Positions 1 to 5,683 of a DNA stretch of 5,683 nt are shown here, piece by piece; position 1 is the stretch's first letter, and each line of letters begins with the position of its first letter. The position numbers were made by a program, and so were the translations under genes. Source of the DNA: Lentzea sp. (GTDB taxonomy: Bacteria > Actinomycetota > Actinomycetes > Mycobacteriales > Pseudonocardiaceae); NCBI GenBank assembly GCA_030146905.1, contig JASLAV010000573.1, positions 1 through 5,683 on the forward strand, read 5' to 3'. Under the pieces are notes generated by a model that saw only the letters and a program-made list of their open reading frames with translations, did no database searches and was not told the origin of the DNA.

Positions 1-2
1 AA

Positions 3-1525
<1,523 letters not shown>

Positions 1526-1526
<1 letters not shown>

Positions 1527-1900
1527 TGCCCCGCGTGGCACTGACCCCGGAGGCGGCGGAGGTTCTCCGCCGCCTGCGGGCCGACCACGGCGAGCTGATG
1601 TTCCACCAGTCCGGCGGCTGCTGCGACGGCTCCGCCCCGATGTGCTACCCCGCCGGGGAGTTCCGCACGGGGTCGTCCGACGTCCACCTCGGTGACGTCG
1701 TGGTGGACTCCTCCGCGATACCGGTGTGGATGTCCGCGGCGCAGTTCGAGCACTGGAGCCACACGCACCTGACGATCGACGTGGTGCCCGGCCGTGGGAG
1801 CGGTTTCTCGCTGGAAGCACCACTGGGAGTGCGCTTTCTGGTCCGGTCCCGGCTGCTCTCGGACGACGAGGTCCAGCACCGCACTACCATGCGCGCATGA
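1526..1900 (+). CDS. DUF779 family protein, aldehyde dehydrogenase partner
   Basis: This small soluble protein (124 residues) belongs to DUF779, a family with no established biochemical function that commonly sits directly beside ExaC-type aldehyde dehydrogenases (for example Rv0458-Rv0459 in Mycobacterium tuberculosis). The diagnostic stretch is visible: FHQSGGCCDGSAPMC (26-40) with adjacent Cys32-Cys33 plus Cys40, then a Trp/His-rich block FEHWSHTHLTIDV (74-86) and the C-terminal GRGSGFSLEAPLGVRFLVRS (89-108). The clustered Cys and His residues would suit metal or thiol chemistry, but that is inference. The ATG overlaps the dehydrogenase stop by one base (TGATG). A weak AGGG lies 9 nt upstream, so translation is probably coupled. 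Length and motif order look complete. A longer reading of the same frame back to position 218 overlaps the dehydrogenase out of frame and is spurious. Confidence 0.9.
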
Positions 1901-2751
1901 CCGTCCAATGCGGATGCTGCGGAGCCGAGATCACGTGCACGGACCGCATCGACTACCGGCTGAACCGTCCGGAGCAACTGATCGGCGTGCCCGGCGAGCG
2001 GCTCGCCGCGCCGACGGGCGGGCTGCTCGTCGGACCGGACGGTGACTCCTACATCCGTTGTCTGCTCCCGGTTCAGCTGACCGGGGGAACAGAGCTCGTG
2101 TTCGGCGCGTGGATGCAGATCAGCAAAGTCGACGCGATGTACGCCCACGCCGTGTGGGACAACGACAGCGAATACGCGAACCTGCGCGTGGCCGGCAGGT
2201 TCGCGAACGTCATCAAACCGTGGGACCTGCTCGGTGTGCGCGCCGAGGCCGCCGTGCTCAACGCCGACGAGCTGCCGTACTACACCTCGCACCCGCTGCT
2301 GGAACGGGAGTGGGACCGCGACGAGGTGCTGAGCCGCATCCGCCACCCGTTGCCCGTCCCCGTGCGCGAGAAGTTCGGCGAAGTGTGGACGATCGAACGC
2401 ACCGAGGGCATGCGCTGCGTGATCAACGGCCGCACCGTCCGCTTCTCCAGCCCCGGCCGCTCGGTGAGCATCGACGTCTACGCGGACCTCACGGACGGCA
2501 GCCCGAGCGACTTCCTGGGCGCGGTGCTCGACGGCTACCCGGCGACCGCCGAGCACTCCGTGGAACACGACGGCGAAGAGCTGCGGCACGCGTTCTGGCT
2601 CAGCGAGGTGATCGACGGCCACGAGGAGCAGGTGTTCCACGGGCACGTCGTCCGGCGCGGCACGATGCTGTCCGTGCGCTGCGTCTACCGCTACCCCGTC
2701 GACCGGGTGTGGGCCCAGCACGTGCTCAACAGCGTCCGGTACGCCGGGTGA
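1897..2751 (+). CDS. two-domain protein, N-terminal DUF2199-like (paralogue 1)
   Basis: The function of this 284-residue protein is unknown. The N-terminal half (about 1-165) has the layout I associate with DUF2199: a Cys-x-x-Cys-Gly start (Cys5 to Cys8, with an extra Cys7), YIRCLLPVQLTG (52-63), LVFGAWMQIS (67-76), an aromatic/IKPWDLL block (102-112, where the family usually has a GW...LPGYPDTL-like segment) and SHPLL (131-135). The C-terminal part (about 170-284) is a separate region I do not recognise, with PGRSVSID (186-193), ELRHAFWL (228-235), FHGHV (247-251) and WAQHVLNSVRY (272-282). No signal peptide or membrane segment is seen. The ATG at 1897 overlaps the DUF779 stop as ATGA, has no ribosome binding site and places the Cys motif at the N-terminus as expected. 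The frame is open further back to 1726, but that would overlap DUF779 heavily. The next gene is a diverged copy. The DUF2199 assignment is from memory of the motif pattern. Confidence 0.85.
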   Translation: MTVQCGCCGAEITCTDRIDYRLNRPEQLIGVPGERLAAPTGGLLVGPDGDSYIRCLLPVQLTGGTELVFGAWMQISKVDAMYAHAVWDNDSEYANLRVAGRFANVIKPWDLLGVRAEAAVLNADELPYYTSHPLLEREWDRDEVLSRIRHPLPVPVREKFGEVWTIERTEGMRCVINGRTVRFSSPGRSVSIDVYADLTDGSPSDFLGAVLDGYPATAEHSVEHDGEELRHAFWLSEVIDGHEEQVFHGHVVRRGTMLSVRCVYRYPVDRVWAQHVLNSVRYAG

Positions 2752-3560
2752 CGGCCTGCGCGTGCTGCGGCGCCGAGGTCGACGAGTCCGGCGCCATCGA
2801 CCTGGACCTCGGCCCGCCGGCCGGCTCGGACGGTGCGCGGCGCCTCGCGGGCGGCTCCGTGCTGCTGGGCGACGAGGCACACGTCCGGTGCGTACTGCCC
2901 GTCGAGCTGACCGGCGACCTGGAACTGTGGTTCGGCGCGTGGATGCGGGTCTCCGCCGAGGAAGCCCGGCGCGCGGCCGCGGCGTGGGGCGATCCATCCC
3001 TGCGGCTGACCGGCACGTTCGCGCACGACATCAAGCCGTGGGACGACCTGGACGGCGCCGAGGTGGTCGCGGAGGTGGTGGAGCCCGGCTCACCGCCCGA
3101 GCTCGTCGCGCACCCGTTGCTCGGCACGACCTGGGACCGCGACCGGGTGCTGAGCGCGTTGCCGGTGGAGCTGCCGATCTCCATCCGGCAGAGGCTGCGA
3201 GGCCTGTGGAGCATCGAACGGACCGCGGGCACCACCCCGCACCTGCTCCCGGAGGGCCTGCGGTTCGCGGGTCCCGGCCGCACGGTCTTCGTCGACACGC
3301 TCAAGGCGCCCGGTGTGCCCGCCGACCGGTTCCTCGCGAGTGCGCTGGAGAACGCCCCGCACGTGCCCGCCGACCGGCAGTGGTCGGCCAAGGACGGCGT
3401 CGAGCTGCGGCACGCCCTGTGGCTCACCGCCGACCGGCACGAGTTCTACGGCCACGTCGCCCGGTTCGGAGAACTGCTGATCGTCACGTGCGTGTACGAC
3501 GACCCCGCAGACCACGCCTGGGCGCGGCACGTGCACAACAGCGTCCGCTACGGAGCCTGA
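2748..3560 (+). CDS. two-domain protein, N-terminal DUF2199-like (paralogue 2)
   Basis: This 270-residue protein is a diverged tandem copy of the preceding gene. Matching blocks occur in the same order: CACCGAE (4-10) for CGCCGAE, HVRCVLPVELTG (45-56), LWFGAWMRVS (60-69), FAHDIKPWDDL (91-101), AHPLL...TWDRDRVLS (121-136), WSIERT (154-159), PGRTVFVD (176-183), ELRHALWL (219-226), FYGHV (233-237), TCVY (247-250) and WARHVHNSVRY (258-268). It is slightly shorter, mainly from gaps after the Cys motif and in the middle of each half. The start is GTG, overlapping the previous TGA as GTGA, without a ribosome binding site. This is consistent with termination-reinitiation. The extra Cys14 and Cys174 of copy 1 are absent; shared cysteines are the N-terminal cluster, the one in the (I/V)RC-LPV block and the one in the CVY block. 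The 3' end overlaps the convergent gene by 13 bp. Function is unknown. Confidence 0.87.
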   Translation: MTACACCGAEVDESGAIDLDLGPPAGSDGARRLAGGSVLLGDEAHVRCVLPVELTGDLELWFGAWMRVSAEEARRAAAAWGDPSLRLTGTFAHDIKPWDDLDGAEVVAEVVEPGSPPELVAHPLLGTTWDRDRVLSALPVELPISIRQRLRGLWSIERTAGTTPHLLPEGLRFAGPGRTVFVDTLKAPGVPADRFLASALENAPHVPADRQWSAKDGVELRHALWLTADRHEFYGHVARFGELLIVTCVYDDPADHAWARHVHNSVRYGA

Positions 3561-4129
3561 CCGAACGTCAGCCGCATGTCGTCCAGCGCGACGCTCACCA
3601 GCGGTGTACGACCCGTCAGGTAGCCCAGCGGCCCGCTGACCGGGACCATCCACCCGGTCCTGACCAGGCGAACACGCCCGGACATGGCCGCGTGGGCGCG
3701 CACGTCCCTGCCGTCGAGGTGTTGCGCGGTGGGGCCCGCGAACCTCCAGCGGCCGGGCAGCGCCACACCGCCGGTGACCGCGACCGCCGCGATCGACGAC
3801 CCCTCGCCGAAGCGGGCGAGCTGCTTCGGGATGGCCCACAGCTCGCGGCCGCCCTGCCGGGACGCCTCGCTGTCGACCCAGATCTGCGGCACCGACACGG
3901 CCACCGAGCCGCGGTCCCGCACCGGCACGGCCACGAGCAGCTCGTCGTAGGTGAGCACGCTGCCCGGTTCGTACGACACGAACGCCACGGCCACGAAGAC
4001 GTTGCCCGCCAGGGCGATGAGCCGCGCGCCGGAGGGCAGGTGCTCACGCGGGACCTGGTCGCGGGGAACTCGGAACACGGAGATCACAGCAGATCCCCGC
4101 ATGTGCCACGGTTCGGGTGGGTACCGCAC
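3548..4129 (-). CDS. acetoacetate decarboxylase superfamily protein
   Basis: This 193-residue protein has the acetoacetate decarboxylase (ADC) fold signature. GRELWAIPKQLARF (94-107) aligns with the GRELSAYPKKLGYP stretch of the Clostridium acetobutylicum enzyme and gives the Schiff-base lysine as Lys102. Arg11 and Glu63 fall where the clostridial Arg29 and Glu76 lie, so the three key residues are kept. The residue after the catalytic Lys is Gln103, not the second Lys of the classical enzyme. The protein is about 50 residues shorter than the clostridial form. Relatives of this kind in actinomycetes include aldolase-dehydratases as well as decarboxylases, so the reaction is open. The start is GTG: the conserved YPPEPWHMRG N-terminus begins there and the frame closes upstream at 4148-4150. 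The alternative ATG (codon 10) would remove that motif. No ribosome binding site is seen. The gene ends with TAG inside the convergent operon's last gene. Confidence 0.88.
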   Translation of the reverse strand: MRYPPEPWHMRGSAVISVFRVPRDQVPREHLPSGARLIALAGNVFVAVAFVSYEPGSVLTYDELLVAVPVRDRGSVAVSVPQIWVDSEASRQGGRELWAIPKQLARFGEGSSIAAVAVTGGVALPGRWRFAGPTAQHLDGRDVRAHAAMSGRVRLVRTGWMVPVSGPLGYLTGRTPLVSVALDDMRLTFGQAP

Positions 4130-4135
4130 GCCATG

Positions 4136-4141
4136 ACCGTA
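4136..4141 (-). promoter_or_regulatory. candidate -10 box for leaderless ADC-like transcript
   Basis: Read on the minus strand, TACGGT fits the actinobacterial TANNNT -10 pattern and sits 6 nt before the GTG start. This would place transcription initiation at or next to the start codon. No convincing -35 box is visible 16-18 bp further upstream, and there is no ribosome binding site. Such a short motif can occur by chance. Confidence 0.35.
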
Positions 4142-4142
4142 C

Positions 4143-4152
4143 CGTGATCACG
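4143..4152. promoter_or_regulatory. perfect 10-bp palindrome CGTGATCACG, candidate operator
   Basis: CGTGATCACG equals its own reverse complement. It lies one base upstream of the candidate -10 box of the leftward gene, in the spacer between -35 and -10, where a bound repressor would block that promoter. No regulator gene is next to it in the window. A single 10-bp palindrome is modest evidence. Confidence 0.35.
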
Positions 4153-4223
4153 AGACCACCGCGGGCCCACCCGCCGCACCACGATCGCAACGTCAGGGAA
4201 ATCCCAAGTTTGTGCGAGTGAAC

Positions 4224-4252
4224 TGGACCACTCACCGGCCCGGACTCACGAT
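4224..4252 (+). promoter_or_regulatory. candidate promoter of the secreted hydrolase (leaderless)
   Basis: TGGACC (4224-4229) and CACGAT (4247-4252) are separated by 17 bp and resemble a housekeeping -35/-10 pair. The ACGAT ends 7 nt before the ATG at 4260, the same spacing seen before the ATG at 5574. No Shine-Dalgarno sequence precedes the ATG. This favours a leaderless transcript and the ATG at 4260 over the GTG at 4212. Both hexamers are imperfect. Confidence 0.4.
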
Positions 4253-4259
4253 TCCCGCC

Positions 4260-5531
4260 ATGAACGTCCTGCTGGCATTCGCGCTCACCGCGAGTCTCAC
4301 GTCGCCGGTGCACCTGCCCCCGACAGCACCGTGCCCGGAGAACGTCCCCGCCGGCACCACCTGCTACGAGGGCCGGGACACCAACGGCGCGTACTACACG
4401 ATCGCCGTGCCGAAGAAGTGGAACAAGACGCTGGTCGTGCACTCGCACGGCGGTCCCGACCTCGGCGACCCCACGCCCGAGCGCACCCGTGACGACCTGA
4501 ACCGCTGGGCCGTCATGGTGAAGGAGGGCTACGCGTGGGCGGGCACGTCGTACCGGCGCGGCGGCTACGGCACGCGGATGGCCGCCGAGGACACCGACAA
4601 CCTGCGCAAGAAGGTCAGCGCGATGCTGAAGCCGCACAAGGTGTTCCTCCACGGGCAGTCGTGGGGCGGCAACGTCGCGGCCAAGACCATCGAGCTGTAC
4701 AAGGGCTATGACGCGGCACTGCTCACCAGCGGCGTCATGGCCGGCGGCTCGCGCGGCTACGACTACCGCGTCGACCTGCGCGCGGTCTACCAGTACTACT
4801 GCGGCAACCACCCGCGCCCGTCCGAGGTGCAGTACCCGCTGTGGCAGGGCCTGCGCGCCGACTCCACCATGACGACCGCGGGCCTGCGCGGCCGCATCGA
4901 GGAATGCCTTGGCACAGCGGGCAGCCGCACGCCCGAACAGCAGCAGAAGCTCAACGACATCCTCACGGTCACCAAGATCCCCGAGGAGACGCTGAACTCG
5001 CACCTGAACTTCGCGACGTTCACGTTCCGCGACATCGTGCACAACCGCCTGGGCGGCAGGAACCCGTTCAGCAACACCGGTGTCGTCTACAAGGGCTCCC
5101 ACGACGACGAGGCGCTGAACGCGGGCGTCGAACGCTTCGCGGCCGACCCGGCCGCACGAGCCGAGCTGGCCCACGACAGCGACCTGACCGGCAAGATCGA
5201 CATCCCGGTGCTGTCGCTGCACGCGATCGGCGACCCGACGGCGTTCGTCGAGCACGAGTCGGCCTACCGCGACACCGTGCTCAAGGCGGGTCGCTGGTAC
5301 AACCTCGTGCAGACCTTCACGACCGAGGCGACGCACAGCGCGCTCAGCGACTCCGAGTACGCGGCGGCCATGCACTCGCTGGAGGCGTGGGAGAAGCACG
5401 GCGTGCGCTCCAACCCGTTCCTGATCGCGGCCTCCTGTCCGGTCCACGACAGGAAGTACGGCACGGGTTGCTTCTTCGACCCGCGGTACCGGCCGGCCTC
5501 CTACGAGTCACGGGTCGTACCTCGCCAGTGA
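4260..5531 (+). CDS. exported alpha/beta hydrolase (serine esterase/peptidase-like)
   Basis: This 423-residue protein has an alpha/beta-hydrolase core. HSHGGP (61-66) supplies the oxyanion region, HGQSWGG (131-137) is the nucleophile elbow with Ser134, Asp325 in LHAIGDPTAF is the likely acid, and His359 in EATHSALSD completes the triad. A long insert (about 165-310) between the elbow and the acid probably forms a lid. The N-terminus has a hydrophobic stretch (LLAFALTASLT) followed by Pro/Ala-rich sequence, like a signal peptide but with no positive charge before it. Starting at the in-frame GTG at 4212 would add 16 residues including Arg2 and Arg9 and a better n-region, so the start is not settled. 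Six cysteines (25, 35, 181, 216, 393, 404) fall in three nearby pairs, as expected of an exported, disulfide-bonded enzyme. Substrate is unknown: ester, peptide and aryl-ester hydrolases all share this core. Confidence 0.85.
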   Translation: MNVLLAFALTASLTSPVHLPPTAPCPENVPAGTTCYEGRDTNGAYYTIAVPKKWNKTLVVHSHGGPDLGDPTPERTRDDLNRWAVMVKEGYAWAGTSYRRGGYGTRMAAEDTDNLRKKVSAMLKPHKVFLHGQSWGGNVAAKTIELYKGYDAALLTSGVMAGGSRGYDYRVDLRAVYQYYCGNHPRPSEVQYPLWQGLRADSTMTTAGLRGRIEECLGTAGSRTPEQQQKLNDILTVTKIPEETLNSHLNFATFTFRDIVHNRLGGRNPFSNTGVVYKGSHDDEALNAGVERFAADPAARAELAHDSDLTGKIDIPVLSLHAIGDPTAFVEHESAYRDTVLKAGRWYNLVQTFTTEATHSALSDSEYAAAMHSLEAWEKHGVRSNPFLIAASCPVHDRKYGTGCFFDPRYRPASYESRVVPRQ

Positions 5532-5535
5532 GGCC

Positions 5536-5566
5536 TTGACCTCCATCGTGCTGGAGGTACGACGAT
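5536..5566 (+). promoter_or_regulatory. MerR-type promoter for the downstream SnoaL-like gene
   Basis: TTGACC (5536-5541) is a good -35 box. GACGAT (5561-5566) is a -10-like hexamer after a long 19-bp spacer, and a dyad fills that spacer. Overlong spacing with a dyad between the boxes is the signature of promoters activated by MerR-family regulators. The -10 ends 7 nt before the ATG at 5574, which suggests a leaderless start. An alternative -10, TACGAC at 5558-5563, would give a 16-bp spacer and a conventional promoter. No MerR gene is in the window. Confidence 0.55.
5539..5558. promoter_or_regulatory. inverted repeat ACCTCCA-N6-TGGAGGT, candidate MerR-family operator
   Basis: Two perfect 7-bp arms flank TCGTGC. 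The ACCTC...GAGGT frame is the form of operator I associate with many actinobacterial MerR-family regulators, and the left arm overlaps the -35 box as in that class. It could instead be a short hairpin terminator for the hydrolase gene, which ends 7 bp upstream of the repeat, but there is no T-tract and the stem contains only 7 pairs. The GGAGG in the right arm is 16 nt from the ATG, too far to act as a normal ribosome binding site. Confidence 0.55.
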
Positions 5567-5573
5567 CTCGGGC

Positions 5574-5683
5574 ATGAGCGAGACAACCGAGATCGAGAAG
5601 CTCGTCGCCACCGTCGAGCACTCGCAGCAGAACGAGCTCGCGGAGGAGTTCATCGACCTCTTCCGCGAGGACGCGATCTGGAC
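5574..5683 (+). CDS. probable SnoaL/NTF2-like protein (SgcJ/EcaC-type), 3' truncated by window end
   Basis: Only 36 codons plus two bases are present. The visible sequence starts MSETTEIEKLVATVEHSQQ and ends DLFREDAIW. A charged N-terminal helix, then a helix ending in (L/F)FxEDAxW, is the usual opening of small SnoaL/NTF2-fold proteins of the SgcJ/EcaC/DUF4440 kind, about 120-150 residues long, which form open cones that bind small hydrophobic ligands. The assignment rests on this short pattern and is tentative. The ATG is the only sensible start: no ribosome binding site lies at the usual distance and the candidate -10 ends 7 nt upstream, so the mRNA may be leaderless. It follows the hydrolase after 42 bp but appears to have its own promoter. 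Confidence 0.65.
   Translation, partial: MSETTEIEKLVATVEHSQQNELAEEFIDLFREDAIW

Larger units (their letters stand above)
4130..4259. promoter_or_regulatory. divergent intergenic region between ADC-like gene and secreted hydrolase
   Basis: This 130-bp region must hold the promoters for both divergent genes. It contains a perfect 10-bp palindrome (4143-4152), a -10-like box for the leftward gene (4136-4141), a candidate -35/-10 pair for the rightward gene (4224-4252), a GGGA-AA-TCCC inverted repeat (4196-4205) and GAGTG-N8-CACTC (4216-4233), which straddles the rightward -35. A GTG at 4212 in frame with the hydrolase also lies here. Only the gene arrangement is firm; the individual sites are pattern matches. 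Confidence 0.6.

Noticed and set aside
1726..1896. Upstream extension of DUF2199-like paralogue 1 to an earlier start
   Set aside because: It would overlap DUF779 by 175 bp and put 57 extra residues before the Cys motif. The ATGA overlap start at 1897 matches the other junctions and the paralogue's start.
1645..2997. 450-codon minus-strand open frame opposite DUF779 and the DUF2199-like genes
   Set aside because: Low-complexity Arg/Ala/Val/His-rich shadow of well-supported + strand genes, with no family motif and no promoter.
3557..3571. CTGAC-CGAAC-GTCAG hairpin as a bidirectional terminator
   Set aside because: The stem has only 5 bp and no T-tract follows on either strand, so it is too weak to call a terminator.
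2762..4147. 461-codon + strand frame spanning paralogue 2 and the ADC-like gene
   Set aside because: Arg-rich translation with no motif. It crosses a convergent gene boundary where both real genes have clear family blocks.
4044..5447. 467-codon minus-strand frame opposite the hydrolase
   Set aside because: Mirror of the hydrolase codons. The opposite strand contains an intact catalytic triad in the correct order, so this frame is a shadow.
5553..5557. GGAGG as ribosome binding site for the SnoaL-like gene
   Set aside because: It ends 16 nt before the ATG, well beyond the usual spacing, and is better explained as one arm of the inverted repeat.

Overview
The window is high-GC DNA with dense, overlapping genes and codons that mostly end in G or C. 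It looks chromosomal and comes from an actinomycete. The combination of an ExaC-type aldehyde dehydrogenase with a DUF779 partner, an acetoacetate-decarboxylase-like protein and a secreted alpha/beta hydrolase would fit a Pseudonocardiales genome (Lentzea/Saccharothrix-like) or a Streptomyces relative. That placement is inference only. No RNA genes, mobile elements, CRISPR arrays or phage genes are visible.

Left block (3-3560, + strand): four genes run head to tail with no intergenic DNA. They are an NAD-dependent acetaldehyde/aldehyde dehydrogenase (ExaC/AcoD type), a small DUF779 protein, and two tandem paralogous two-domain proteins whose N-terminal halves resemble DUF2199. Each junction is a 1- or 4-base start/stop overlap (TGATG, ATGA, GTGA), so the block is very probably one translationally coupled operon. 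The dehydrogenase-DUF779 pair is a known arrangement. The two DUF2199-like proteins attached to it are the unusual part. All three small proteins carry closely spaced cysteines near the N-terminus.

Middle (3548-4129, - strand): an acetoacetate-decarboxylase-superfamily protein converges on the operon and overlaps its last gene by 13 bp. It is divergent from the next gene across 130 bp, which hold a perfect 10-bp palindrome and candidate promoters for both directions.

Right block (4260-5683, + strand): an exported alpha/beta hydrolase with an intact Ser-Asp-His set and six cysteines. A 42-bp gap follows, containing a MerR-type promoter/operator (a 7-bp-arm dyad behind a TTGACC -35 box), and then the first 36 codons of a probable SnoaL/NTF2-fold protein that runs off the window. 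The hydrolase and the SnoaL-like gene share a layout in which a -10-like ACGAT lies exactly 7 nt before the ATG and there is no ribosome binding site. This suggests leaderless transcripts.

Functionally the left operon points to oxidation of short aldehydes (acetaldehyde from ethanol or acetoin catabolism) with accessory thiol-rich proteins of unknown role. No pathway link between this operon and the right-hand genes can be shown from the sequence.
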